Source of the DNA: REEB95 sp963810055
GTDB lineage: Bacteria; Pseudomonadota; Alphaproteobacteria; ATCC43930; CGMCC-115725
DNA: 64,000 nt
NCBI GenBank assembly: GCA_963810055.1
Contig: CAWEME010000012.1
Coordinates: 248,001-312,000, forward strand
Reading direction: 5' to 3'
Below the pieces are notes generated by a model. It saw only the letters and a program-made list of their open reading frames with translations. It searched no databases and was not told where the DNA came from. The translations under genes and the position numbers were made by a program. This document shows positions 33,355 through 41,910 of this stretch, in pieces (the first letter of the stretch is position 1; each line of letters starts with the position of its first letter).

Positions 33355-35940
33355 CTACAATACGCGGGCGACCTCTTCGACCTCGAAACACTCGATGACG
33401 TCGCCCTTTTCGATATTGTCGTAATTCTCGAAGGCCATGCCGCATTCGGTGCCTTCGCGCACCTCGCGCACCTCGTCCTTGAAGCGCTTCAGGGTCTTGA
33501 GGCTGCCCTCGTGGATGACGACGTTGTCGCGCAACAGGCGCACCTTGGCGCCGCGCCGCACCAGGCCTTCCTTGACCATGCAGCCCGCCACCTTGCCGAC
33601 CTTGGTGATGTTGAACACCTCGCGGATTTCGGCGTTGCCGAGGAAGCGTTCGCGCTTGGTCGGCGTCAGCAGGCCGGTCAACACGCCCTTAATGTCGTCC
33701 ACCACCTCGTAGATGATGGCGTAGTAGCGGATCTCGACGCCGTCGCGCTTGGCGAGATCGCGCGCCTGCGGGTTGGCGCGTACGTTGAAGCCGATGATGA
33801 CCGCGTTCGAGGCCTTGGCCAGGATGATGTCGCTCTCGTTGATGCCGCCCACCGCGGCGTGCAAGATCCGCACCTTGACCTCGGAGGTGGCGAGCCCTTC
33901 GAGCGAGGCGACGATGGCCTCGAGCGAGCCCTGCACGTCCGACTTCACCACCACCGGCAGCTCCTTGGCGGCGCCCGCGGCGATCTGCGTGAACATCTGT
34001 TCGAGCGTGCCGCGCGCGCCGGCGGTCGCCGCCTTCTCGCGCCGGAGGCGCTGCCGGTAAGCGGCGATGTCGCGCGCCTTGCCCTCGTTCTCGGCGACGA
34101 TGAAATCGTCGCCCGCCAGCGGCGTGCCGTTGAGGCCCAAGACCTCGACCGGCATCGACGGGCCGGCGGATTGGACGTTCTCGCCGCGGTCGTCGATCAG
34201 CGCGCGCACGCGGCCCCATTCGCTGCCCGAAACGAAGATGTCGCCCAGCTTCAAGGTGCCGCGCTTGATCAACACGGTGGCGACCGAACCGCGGCCGCGT
34301 TCGACCCTGGCTTCGATCACCGAACCCTCGGCGGGACGGTTCGGATTGGCTTTCAAATCGAGGATTTCGGCCTGGAGCAGGATCAGTTCCTCGAGCTTCT
34401 CCAGGTTGGTCTTCTTGGTGGCAGAGACCTCGACGTCGAGCACCTCGCCGCCCAGTTCCTCGAGCACGATCTCGTGCTGCAGCAGCTCCTGGCGCACGCG
34501 CTCGGGCTTGGCGCCGGGCAGGTCGATCTTGTTGATGGCGACGATGATCGGAACCTTGGCTTCCTTGGCGTGGCGGATGGCCTCGACCGTCTGCTCCTTG
34601 ATGCCGTCATCGGCGGCGACCACCAGGATGACGATGTCAGTGACCTGGGCGCCGCGCGCGCGCATGGCGGTGAAGGCCTGGTGGCCGGGCGTGTCGATGA
34701 AGGTGATCTGCTGGCCGTTCTTGAGCTTCACCTGATAGGCGCCGATATGCTGGGTGATGCCGCCGGCCTCGCCGGCCGCCACGTCGGTCGAGCGGAGCGC
34801 GTCCAGCAGCGAGGTCTTGCCGTGATCGACGTGGCCCATCACGGTCACCACCGGCGGGCGCGGCTTGAGGCTTTCGGGCGAATCGGATTCCCCCTTCAGC
34901 CCTACCTCGACATCGGCCTCGGCGACGCGCTTGATCTTGTGGCCGAATTCGGTGACCAGCAGCTCGGCGGTGTCAGTGTCGATATTCTGGTTGATGGTCG
35001 CCATCACGCCCATCTTCATCAACGCCTTGATGACGTCGGCGCTGCGCTCGGCCATGCGGTTGGCGAGCTCCTGCACCGTGATCGCCTCGGGCACCACGAC
35101 CTCGCGCACCTGCTTGAACTGCGGCTGCGGCTCCTGCGCGATCTGCTGGCGCAGCTTCTCGCGCTGGCGCTTGACGCGCGCCTCGCTGCGGATGCGTTCT
35201 TCGTTCTCCTCGTTGAGCGCGCGGGTGACGGTGAGCTTGGCGCGGCGCTGGCGCGGCTCGTCGCGCCGCGGCGCCAGCACCGGGCGCTTGGGCGCGCCGG
35301 GGCCGCGGCGCGGGCCTTCTTCCTCTTCTTCCTCGGGCTTGACCTTGCCGGCGGCGGTGAGCGCCGCAACCTTGGCCGCGGCCGCCTTGCCGGCGCGCTC
35401 GGCCACTTCGCGGCGCGAATCCTCGGCCGCCTTCTCGGCGGCGCGTTGCGCGGCCTCGGCCGCGCGTTTCCGGCTTTCGGCGTCGCCGCCTTCCGCCGGA
35501 GCCTCGGCCGGGGGCTTGCGCAGCGCGGCCTGATCGGCCGCCTGCTGGCGCTGGCGGTCGGCTTCGAGCGCCGCCTGGCGGCGTTGTTCTTCCTCGTCGG
35601 CCTTGATCGCGCCCTTCAAGGCGCGGGCGCGGCGCGCCGCTTCCTCGGGCGTGAGCCCGTGCGGCAACACCACGCCGCGGCGCGGAGCGGCCGCCGGCGC
35701 CGGCGCGGCCGCCGGCTGGGCGGCTTTGGCCGGCGCCGGCGTTTCGGGTTTCTCGACCAGGCTCGGGCCCGCGCCGGGCCCGGCGCGCTTCTTGCGCACC
35801 TCGACCTGCACGGTTTTGGAGCGGCCATGGGGGAAGCTCTGCCGCACCGAGCCGGTTTCGATCGGCTTGCGGATTTCGATCTTGCCGCCCGGGCGGGCGC
35901 CCAGACTCAAGGGGCGCTTGTCGTCGCCTTTATCCACCAT
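33355..35940 (-). CDS. infB: Translation initiation factor IF-2
   Basis: An 861-residue GTPase that brings initiator tRNA to the 30S subunit. The first 290 residues are a low-complexity Ala/Glu/Arg-rich tail with an IF2-associated start. The G domain has GHVDHGKTSLLDALR, DTPGHQAF and NKIDLPGA; domains II-IV follow, with VKSDVQGSLEAIVASL and the C-terminal GMAFENYDNIEKGDVIE. The start overlaps the ylxR gene end by 11 bases. Normally rbfA follows; here the DUF559 gene intervenes. Confidence 0.97.
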   Translation of the reverse strand: MVDKGDDKRPLSLGARPGGKIEIRKPIETGSVRQSFPHGRSKTVQVEVRKKRAGPGAGPSLVEKPETPAPAKAAQPAAAPAPAAAPRRGVVLPHGLTPEEAARRARALKGAIKADEEEQRRQAALEADRQRQQAADQAALRKPPAEAPAEGGDAESRKRAAEAAQRAAEKAAEDSRREVAERAGKAAAAKVAALTAAGKVKPEEEEEEGPRRGPGAPKRPVLAPRRDEPRQRRAKLTVTRALNEENEERIRSEARVKRQREKLRQQIAQEPQPQFKQVREVVVPEAITVQELANRMAERSADVIKALMKMGVMATINQNIDTDTAELLVTEFGHKIKRVAEADVEVGLKGESDSPESLKPRPPVVTVMGHVDHGKTSLLDALRSTDVAAGEAGGITQHIGAYQVKLKNGQQITFIDTPGHQAFTAMRARGAQVTDIVILVVAADDGIKEQTVEAIRHAKEAKVPIIVAINKIDLPGAKPERVRQELLQHEIVLEELGGEVLDVEVSATKKTNLEKLEELILLQAEILDLKANPNRPAEGSVIEARVERGRGSVATVLIKRGTLKLGDIFVSGSEWGRVRALIDDRGENVQSAGPSMPVEVLGLNGTPLAGDDFIVAENEGKARDIAAYRQRLRREKAATAGARGTLEQMFTQIAAGAAKELPVVVKSDVQGSLEAIVASLEGLATSEVKVRILHAAVGGINESDIILAKASNAVIIGFNVRANPQARDLAKRDGVEIRYYAIIYEVVDDIKGVLTGLLTPTKRERFLGNAEIREVFNITKVGKVAGCMVKEGLVRRGAKVRLLRDNVVIHEGSLKTLKRFKDEVREVREGTECGMAFENYDNIEKGDVIECFEVEEVARVL

Positions 35941-36583
35941 GCTCGTCCCGAATCCTCACGCCTGGTTCCACATCCTTCGCGGCGCGGAAACCGGCAAGCC
36001 GCGCCGCTTCCGCGAGAAACTTCTTCGCCAGCCCGCCGCGCGACAGGCAGGCATGCACCGCCTGCTCGCGGGCAAAGGCCCGGCCGAGTTCGGCGGCGGT
36101 CAGCGCGTCGATCACCGGCAGGCCGGGCGCCAGCCGCTTGAGCTTGCCGCGTCCGCCGGCCGATCCTTCCGCCGCCTCGACCAGCACCGCGGCCTCGCCC
36201 TTGTCGAGCGCCGCCTCGACCTTGGCGAAGCCCGTAACCGCCTGGCCGGCGCGCCGCGCCAGGCCGATGAGATCGACGCAACGCCGCGCCAGCAATTCCT
36301 CGACGCGGTCGGCAAGCCCGTCCGCAACCGAGACGTTCTTGCGCGCCGCGCGCGCGAACAGGCGCTTGGCCGACGCCGCGGCCACTATATCGCGGCGCGG
36401 AAGCAACCACAAACCCCGCCCCGGCAGGCGGCCTTCGATATCGGGCACGACGGCGCCGTCCGGCCCCACGACAAAGCGCAGCAGTTCCGACTTGTCGCGG
36501 CTCTCGCCCGTAACCAGACAGGTGCGCAAGGCGCCCGATGGCTCGGCGTTGATTTCGTCCGCCAAGGCGAGGGTTTCGATCAA
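35930..36583 (-). CDS. YlxR-type RNA-binding protein (DUF448 with L7Ae-like domain)
   Basis: A 217-residue protein of the nusA-infB spacer family. The N-terminal DUF448 domain shows RTCLVTGESRDKSELLRFVVGPDG and LPGRGLWLLPRRD. The C-terminal L7Ae-like part begins around VDLIGLARRAGQAVTGFAKVEAALDKGEAAVLVEAAEG. The family is proposed to bind RNA and modulate RNase P or transcription in some bacteria. It is four bases downstream of nusA and overlaps infB by 11 bases, so it is tightly coupled. Confidence 0.92.
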   Translation of the reverse strand: MIETLALADEINAEPSGALRTCLVTGESRDKSELLRFVVGPDGAVVPDIEGRLPGRGLWLLPRRDIVAAASAKRLFARAARKNVSVADGLADRVEELLARRCVDLIGLARRAGQAVTGFAKVEAALDKGEAAVLVEAAEGSAGGRGKLKRLAPGLPVIDALTAAELGRAFAREQAVHACLSRGGLAKKFLAEAARLAGFRAAKDVEPGVRIRDEHGG

Positions 36584-36587
36584 GGCG

Positions 36588-38156
36588 CTACTCCGCTTTC
36601 GGCTCAGCCGGCGCGGCTTCGCCTTCCGCCGGCTTCGCTTCCTCGGGGAACCAATGGGCGCGCGCCTTCATGATGATGGCGTTGGCCTCCTCGGCCTCGA
36701 GCTTGAGGCCCGCGCCTTGCGCGATCTCGACCAGCTCGTCGCCGGCGAGATCGGCCAGGTCGTCGAGCGTCTTCACGCCTTTTTCGCCCAAGGCGACCAA
36801 AAGCGCCGGGCTCATGTTCTCCACTTGTGCAATCTCGTCGCTCACGCCCAACTCCTTGCGCCGGTTTTCGTGTTTCTCGTCGCGCTCCTTGATGAAGACC
36901 TGGGCGCGCTGCTGCAGCTCCTTGGCTACCTCTTCCTCGAAACCCTCGATGCCCGAGAGCTCGCTCAAGGGCACGAAGGCGACGTCCTCGACCGAGGTGA
37001 AGCCCTCGGTCACGAGCAGATGGGCGATGACGTCGTCGACGTCGAGCGCCTCGATGAACAGCTTGGAGCGGGTGCGGAACTCCTCCTGCCGGCGCTCGCT
37101 TTCCTCGGCCTCGGTGAGAATGTCGATGTCCCAGCCGGTCAGCTGCGAGGCGAGCCGCACGTTCTGCCCGCGCCGGCCGATGGCCAGCGAGAGCTGATCG
37201 TCGGGAACCACGACCTCGATGCGCCGCTGCTCCTCGTCCATCACCACCTTGGCGACCTCGGCCGGGGCGAGCGCGTTCACCACGAAGGTCGCCGGATCCT
37301 GCGACCAGGGAATGATGTCGATCTTCTCGCCTTGCAGCTCCGCCACCACCGCCTGGACGCGCGAGCCGCGCATGCCGACGCAGGCGCCGACCGGATCGAT
37401 GCCGCTGTCGTTCGAGATGACCGCGATCTTGGCGCGGGAGCCCGGATCGCGCGCCACGGCGCGAATTTCGATGATGCCGTCGTAAATCTCGGGCACTTCC
37501 TGGGCGAACAGCTTGGCCATGAATTGGGGATGGGTGCGGGAGAGGAAGATCTGCGGCCCGCGCACTTCCTGGCGCACGTCATAGATATAGGCGCGCACGC
37601 GCTCGCCCTGGCGGAAGCTTTCGCGCGGCAGCAACTCGTCGCGCCGGAGGATCGCCTCGGCGCGGCCGAGATCGACCACGACGTTGCCGAACTCGACGCG
37701 CTTCACCAGGCCGTTGACGATCTCGCCGACGCGGTCCTTGAACTCCTTGAACTGGCGCTGGCGCTCGGCGTCGCGCACCTTCTGCACGATCACCTGCTTC
37801 GCCGTCTGCGCGGCGATGCGGCCGAAATCGATCGGCGGCAAGGGGTCGGTCAGGAAATCGCCGACCTCGGCCTCGGGATTGATCTGCTTGGCCGCATCGA
37901 GCGTGATCTGGGTCGCCTCGTTGACCACCGGCTCGGCCACCTCGCGGAAGCGCATGAGCTTGATCTCGCCGCTTTTGCGGTCGATCTCGGCGCGGATGTC
38001 GTATTCCTGGCCGTATTTGGAGCGGCCGGCCTTCTGGATCGCCTGTTCCATCGCCTGCAGGACCTCGTCGCGGTCGATGCCCTTGTCGCGGGCGACGGTG
38101 TCGGCGACCTGGAGCAGTTCCAGGCGGGGATAACTGGCGGCGGTTTGCGTGGCCAT
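36588..38156 (-). CDS. nusA: Transcription termination/antitermination factor NusA
   Basis: A 522-residue RNA polymerase-binding factor. The N-terminal domain is at residues 1-130, followed by S1 (about 135-200, VVDLGRAEAILRRDELLPRE), KH1 and KH2 (SIRDPVGACVG-like IDPVGACVGMRGSRVQAVVAEL; SLAIGRRGQNVRLASQLTG) and two acidic C-terminal repeats rich in Glu (GIEGFEEEVAKELQQRAQ; LAGDELVEIAQGAGLKLE). A 24-base gap separates it from rimP. NusA itself could act on the terminator-like structure in the rimP leader, a plausible autoregulatory loop. Confidence 0.97.
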   Translation of the reverse strand: MATQTAASYPRLELLQVADTVARDKGIDRDEVLQAMEQAIQKAGRSKYGQEYDIRAEIDRKSGEIKLMRFREVAEPVVNEATQITLDAAKQINPEAEVGDFLTDPLPPIDFGRIAAQTAKQVIVQKVRDAERQRQFKEFKDRVGEIVNGLVKRVEFGNVVVDLGRAEAILRRDELLPRESFRQGERVRAYIYDVRQEVRGPQIFLSRTHPQFMAKLFAQEVPEIYDGIIEIRAVARDPGSRAKIAVISNDSGIDPVGACVGMRGSRVQAVVAELQGEKIDIIPWSQDPATFVVNALAPAEVAKVVMDEEQRRIEVVVPDDQLSLAIGRRGQNVRLASQLTGWDIDILTEAEESERRQEEFRTRSKLFIEALDVDDVIAHLLVTEGFTSVEDVAFVPLSELSGIEGFEEEVAKELQQRAQVFIKERDEKHENRRKELGVSDEIAQVENMSPALLVALGEKGVKTLDDLADLAGDELVEIAQGAGLKLEAEEANAIIMKARAHWFPEEAKPAEGEAAPAEPKAE

Positions 38157-38179
38157 AATTCGGTTCCTCGGTTCTTGTC

Positions 38180-38668
38180 TTAGCTGCGCGGTCCGGTCGC
38201 CGCGATCAATTCATCGGTCAGGACGAGCTTGGCGCGGGTGATCTCGGCCAAGGGCAAAAGCACGGTCGATTCCCCGGTGTTGAGCTTGGCGGCGTCGCCT
38301 TCGAGGCCCAAAAGCTTGCCGCGGAAGCGGCGGCGGCCTTCCTGCGGGCGGGCCAGCTCGATCTTGGCCTCGAAGCCGGCGAAGCGCTCGTAATCCTCGC
38401 GGCGAAGCAGCGGCCGGTCGATGCCGGGCGAACTGACTTCCAACATATAGGAACCGGGAATGGGATCGGCAACGTCGAGCAGGGCCGAAACCGAATTGCT
38501 GATGAGTTCGCAATCCTCCACCTTCATGGCGGCGCCGTCCTGGCGCTCGGCCATCACCTGCAGCGTCGGGCGCTGGCGGCCGCCGGTGAAAACCGCGCGC
38601 AGCACGCGATAGCCCAGCGCCTCGAGCGAGGGTGCGATCAAGGCTTCGATGCCCTTGGCGTCGATCAA
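38180..38668 (-). CDS. rimP: Ribosome maturation factor RimP
   Basis: A 162-residue protein needed for 30S maturation. Conserved segments: LEALGYRVLRAVF, LQVMAERQDGAAMKVEDCELISNSVSALLDV, and SSPGIDRPLLRREDYERF. I place the start at TTG 38668, which has AGGAAGAAG upstream and matches the usual N-terminus; the frame continues to GTG 38755, but that extension would translate a perfect intrinsic terminator (38707-38732). It is first in the rimP-nusA-ylxR-infB operon, with a promoter at 38796-38823. Confidence 0.9.
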   Translation of the reverse strand: MIDAKGIEALIAPSLEALGYRVLRAVFTGGRQRPTLQVMAERQDGAAMKVEDCELISNSVSALLDVADPIPGSYMLEVSSPGIDRPLLRREDYERFAGFEAKIELARPQEGRRRFRGKLLGLEGDAAKLNTGESTVLLPLAEITRAKLVLTDELIAATGPRS

Positions 38669-38706
38669 TGCCGGTTCTTCTTCCTGTTCCTGCGAACCGA
38701 AGGCCC

Positions 38707-38732
38707 AAATAAAAAGTGGGCCGCCGGCCCAC
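38707..38732 (-). terminator. Intrinsic terminator or attenuator in the rimP leader
   Basis: On the minus strand GTGGGCC-GGC-GGCCCAC (38716-38732) forms a perfect 7-bp GC stem and is followed at once by TTTTTATTT (38707-38715), the pattern of a rho-independent terminator. It lies between the rimP promoter and the proposed rimP start, and 115 bases after trmB. A GGGCC just past the T-run (38702-38706) could pair with GGCCC of the stem as an alternative fold. Confidence 0.85.
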
Positions 38733-38795
38733 CGTTGAAATCTCCCCGATCTCACATCAACCGGGGCTATGGGACTCTTCTTGTTATTGGCCGTG

Positions 38796-38823
38796 AATAT
38801 AGTTGAATTTCGCCCGTCTGCAA
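38796..38823 (-). promoter_or_regulatory. Probable sigma-70 promoter of the rimP operon
   Basis: On the minus strand TTGCAG (38818-38823), a 16-base spacer and TATATT (38796-38801). Transcription would begin near 38789, about 120 bases before the proposed rimP start, leaving a leader that contains the terminator-like hairpin at 38707-38732. Confidence 0.65.
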
Positions 38824-38850
38824 GGGCGGCGAGGGATCGGGGTCCCTACC

Positions 38851-39564
38851 CTAACCCTTTCGCCGGTAAAGGAAAAATCGCGCCGGCTGGCCCGAAACCG
38901 CTTTTTGCTCATAGCGCGTCGCCGGCCAGTCGGCGGGCCGCGCCGCCCAAGCGCCTTCGCCTTGCGCCAGGGCTTCGAAACCGTCCTGCGATCCCAGCAG
39001 CTCTTCCATCCACGCCGCATAATCGGGATCGTCGGTGGCGAGCCGCAGCTCCGCCCCCGGCTTCATCACCTCCGCCAGGCGGTCGAGTGTTTCGCGTGAA
39101 ACCAGGCGCCGCTTCTTGTGGCGCTCCTTGGGCCAGGGATCGGGAAACAGGATGAACACGCGGCCGAGCATGCGGTCGGCCAGACGGTCGAGCAGCAACA
39201 GCGCGTCGTCGGCGAAAATCCGGATATTGCCGAGGCCTCGGCTTTCCACCTCCGCCAGGAGCTTGGCGATGCCGTTCTCGAACACCTCGGCGCCGATAAA
39301 CCCGATCCCGGGATGGGAAGCCGCCTGCGCCGCCAGATGTTCGCCGGCGCCGAAGCCGATCTCGAGCCAGATTTCCCCCGCCGGCGGCGAAAACAGTTTT
39401 CGCAGATCGATCGAACCGGATGACGGAAGCGTTATGCGCAGCAGCGGCAGCTTGGTGTCCATCAAGGCGCGGCGTCCCGCCCGCAGCTTGCGGCCGCGGC
39501 GGCGGCCGTAGAGGCGGCGTTTCGCATCCGGCGGCGATGCCGCGTGCGTGGTCTTGGGCTTCAT
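38851..39564 (-). CDS. trmB: tRNA (guanine-46-N7) methyltransferase
   Basis: A 237-residue SAM-dependent enzyme making m7G46 in the tRNA variable loop. The SAM motif is IWLEIGFGAGEHLA, and the family motifs FILFPDPWPKERHKKRRLV and LRLATDDPDYAAWM follow. The first 35 residues (RRLYGRRRGRKLRAGRR) match the basic N-terminus common in alphaproteobacteria. In relatives metK usually lies between the XRE regulator and trmB; here it is missing, and the 150-base gap holds a repeat instead. Confidence 0.95.
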   Translation of the reverse strand: MKPKTTHAASPPDAKRRLYGRRRGRKLRAGRRALMDTKLPLLRITLPSSGSIDLRKLFSPPAGEIWLEIGFGAGEHLAAQAASHPGIGFIGAEVFENGIAKLLAEVESRGLGNIRIFADDALLLLDRLADRMLGRVFILFPDPWPKERHKKRRLVSRETLDRLAEVMKPGAELRLATDDPDYAAWMEELLGSQDGFEALAQGEGAWAARPADWPATRYEQKAVSGQPARFFLYRRKG

Positions 39565-39639
39565 GGCAGGGGATGGGACAGGCGGGAAGCCGCGCCGTCA
39601 AGCGGCTTGGCGAGGGCGGCCCGGATTTAGCGCGGACAA

Positions 39640-39675
39640 GAAACTTTGAATTTGGCGCGCCTTTCGGCGCGCGGG
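39640..39675. repeat. Second copy of the ATTTG-GC hairpin repeat
   Basis: AAACTTTGAATTTG is followed by GCGCGC-CTTTCG-GCGCGC (39655-39672) and GGGG. The layout (AT-rich lead-in, GC hairpin, GGGG) is like that at 2885-2920. It lies between trmB and the XRE regulator gene, where relatives often carry metK. No T-run follows the stem. Confidence 0.5.
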
Positions 39676-39715
39676 GCAGCTTGGCGCAACCACCGAACCC
39701 CGAAGCCGGACCGGC

Positions 39716-40180
39716 TCAACTTTTGGAATAGGTTCCGGCGATCGCCTTGGCCAGATCGAAGACGCGGCGGCGCAGCCGCGTATCGGCGATCTTGAGATAG
39801 GCCCTGACCAGTTCGAGCGTCTCGCGCTTCATCATCGGTTCGGCCTGGTAGGAGGGTTCGGCCTCGGTCATGCCTTTGGGTTTGTGCTCGCCCTTGACCG
39901 GCGAACCGGCGAGGCCCGGGGCCATGTCCTCGAAGAAGAAGGACACCGGCACGTCGAGCACGCGCGACAGGTCGTAAAGCCGGCTGGCGCCGATGCGATT
40001 GGCGCCGCGTTCGTATTTCTGCACCTGCTGGAAGGTCAATCCGATGGCCTGGCCGAGCTTCTCCTGGCTCATGCCCAGAAGCGTGCGGCGCAACCGCAGC
40101 CGCGTGCCCACATGGACGTCGATCGGGTTGGGACCTCCGCTCTTGCCGCGGCGATCCCGGCCGCTGGTGGTTGGCGCCAT
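39716..40180 (-). CDS. XRE-family transcriptional regulator
   Basis: A 154-residue helix-turn-helix protein. The Cro/C1-type HTH reads GTRLRLRRTLLGMSQEKLGQAI then QVQKYERGANRIGASRLYDLSRVLDVPVSFFFED. The C-terminal half has no named domain (VRAYLKIADTRLRRRVFDLAKAIAG). This family is widely conserved beside lnt in alphaproteobacteria. ATG 40180 has AGGT just upstream. An inverted repeat CATAC-N4-GTATG between its likely -35 and -10 suggests autoregulation. Confidence 0.92.
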   Translation of the reverse strand: MAPTTSGRDRRGKSGGPNPIDVHVGTRLRLRRTLLGMSQEKLGQAIGLTFQQVQKYERGANRIGASRLYDLSRVLDVPVSFFFEDMAPGLAGSPVKGEHKPKGMTEAEPSYQAEPMMKRETLELVRAYLKIADTRLRRRVFDLAKAIAGTYSKS

Positions 40181-40224
40181 GAATACCTGACACAAAAGTT
40201 TCTCAATCTTGAGGCCAAGGTATT

Positions 40225-40238
40225 CATACGAATGTATG
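40225..40238 (-). promoter_or_regulatory. Inverted repeat in the XRE regulator promoter
   Basis: CATAC (40225-40229), spacer GAAT, GTATG (40234-40238). On the minus strand TTGACC lies directly upstream, and a weaker -10-like TACCTT lies 17 bases after it, so the repeat sits between the two promoter elements. This is the usual place for an autorepressor operator. Confidence 0.5.
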
Positions 40239-40263
40239 CGGTCAACACGCGATCAATCTGGAA

Positions 40264-41910
40264 CTATTCCAATAAGCCAGGTTTCCCCTTTATGGGGCGC
40301 GATTTTCTCTCAATAAGAGAAATCAGCGCGGCGGCTGCCAGCCCCAAGAGCAAAAGCGCCAAATAGCCGCGATCGCCGAACCGGGCATAGAGCGTCGGGG
40401 GCAAAGCTTGCGGCAAAGGCACGTCGAGCACGCCGACATCGTCGAGACCGAGCCGCGCCACCACCCGGCCAAGCGGATCGATCATCGCCGAGACGCCGTT
40501 ATTGCCGGCGCGCGCCAGGGGCAGACCCTGCTCGACGGCGCGCATCCGCGCGATCGCCAGATGCTGGAACGGCCCCGAGGTGAATCCGTACCAGGCGTCG
40601 TTGGTGATGTTGAGCAGCCAGGCGGGGCGATGATCCGGATCGACCACGGCCTCGGGAAAAATCGCCTCGTAGCAGATGAGCGGGCTGAAGGGCGGCAGGC
40701 CGGGAACGGTCAGCGTCGCCGGTCCGGATCCTGCCGAGAAATCGACCGTGCCGGGCGTGATCTTGTTGATCGGCAACACATCGCGGAAGGGCACATATTC
40801 GCCGAACGGCACCAGGTGATGCTTGTCGTACGTGGCCAGGATATCGCCCCCGGGATCGAGCACGGCCAGGCTGTTCCAGAATTGGGAAACCGGTCCCGGG
40901 GGCGGACTGCCGCGGATCGTGCCGGCGATCACCAATCCCCCCGGCGGCGCCGCGCGGGCCAGCGCCAGGCGCGCGTCGCTGTCGCGGTCGAGGAAAGGCG
41001 GGCCGGCACTTTCCGGCCAGATCACCGCCGAGATTTTGTCGAAGCCGGGCGACAGGGTCAGGCCGAGCGTGCGGCGGAAATCGGCGACCAGCGTCTGCGG
41101 ATCGTTGCGCAGGGTCTGCGGGATCGAGGGCTGGACCAGGCGCAAGGTCACGCCGGCAACGTCCTGGCGCGGATAGGCTGCGAGCCGCCAGGCGCCGAAC
41201 CCCGCCAGGGTTGCCACGATCGCCACCGCCGCCAACACGGGCGAGAGGCGCGACCCCCCGGCCGCGCCCAGCCGCGCCGGCAGGCAAGCAGCCAGCACGG
41301 TCAGGAAGCTCAGCCCGTAAATCCCGAAGACCGATCCCGCCTGCAACACCGCGCTGCCGCCGGGAAACCCGCCCGACCAGGCGTAGCCCACCAGGTTCCA
41401 CGGAAAACCGGTCAAGACATGGCCGCGCGCATATTCCAGCACCGACCAGCACAGCGCGAGCATGATGATCCGCGCTGTGCCGGACAGGCGCAAATGGCGG
41501 GCGGCGTAATCGCTCGCCAGCAAGGCGAGGCCGGTGAAGACGGCGAGCGCGGCCGGAAAGCCCAGCTCGGCAAAGGGCATCAGCCACCAGAATTGCCGCC
41601 AATCGACCGTGAGCGCGATGCCGATCCAATAGAGCCCGGCGGCGAAAAAACCAAAACCGAAGCTCCAGCCCAGCGCGAAGGCTTGGCGTCCGTCGCGGCT
41701 GCCGTCGGCCAGCCAGACCAGGCCGCCGAAGGAGATCAGCAGCACCGGCGTCATATCGACTGGCGGCAGCGCCGCCGCGGCCAGCACGCCCAGGAGAAAC
41801 GCCGAGAGATAGCGCCGCCAGCCGGTCAGCGCCAAGGCGCGCAGCGCCAGACGCTGCAACGGCGCCACCGCCGCGGCGCCGCGCAGCAAGGCTGACGCCG
41901 CATCAGCCAC
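40264..41910 (-). CDS. lnt: Apolipoprotein N-acyltransferase
   Basis: A 548-residue inner-membrane enzyme that adds the third acyl chain to lipoproteins. The first 200 residues are a multi-helix membrane part (WLADGSRDG and FPWNLVGYAWSG segments). The nitrilase domain carries the catalytic triad: Glu in AVIWPESAGPP, Lys in TYDKHHLVPFGEYVPF and Cys in PLICYEAIFPE. I start it at GTG 41910, overlapping the ybeY stop by eight bases; a longer frame exists inside ybeY. The corC-type gene usually between ybeY and lnt is absent. Confidence 0.95.
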   Translation of the reverse strand: MADAASALLRGAAAVAPLQRLALRALALTGWRRYLSAFLLGVLAAAALPPVDMTPVLLISFGGLVWLADGSRDGRQAFALGWSFGFGFFAAGLYWIGIALTVDWRQFWWLMPFAELGFPAALAVFTGLALLASDYAARHLRLSGTARIIMLALCWSVLEYARGHVLTGFPWNLVGYAWSGGFPGGSAVLQAGSVFGIYGLSFLTVLAACLPARLGAAGGSRLSPVLAAVAIVATLAGFGAWRLAAYPRQDVAGVTLRLVQPSIPQTLRNDPQTLVADFRRTLGLTLSPGFDKISAVIWPESAGPPFLDRDSDARLALARAAPPGGLVIAGTIRGSPPPGPVSQFWNSLAVLDPGGDILATYDKHHLVPFGEYVPFRDVLPINKITPGTVDFSAGSGPATLTVPGLPPFSPLICYEAIFPEAVVDPDHRPAWLLNITNDAWYGFTSGPFQHLAIARMRAVEQGLPLARAGNNGVSAMIDPLGRVVARLGLDDVGVLDVPLPQALPPTLYARFGDRGYLALLLLGLAAAALISLIERKSRPIKGKPGLLE

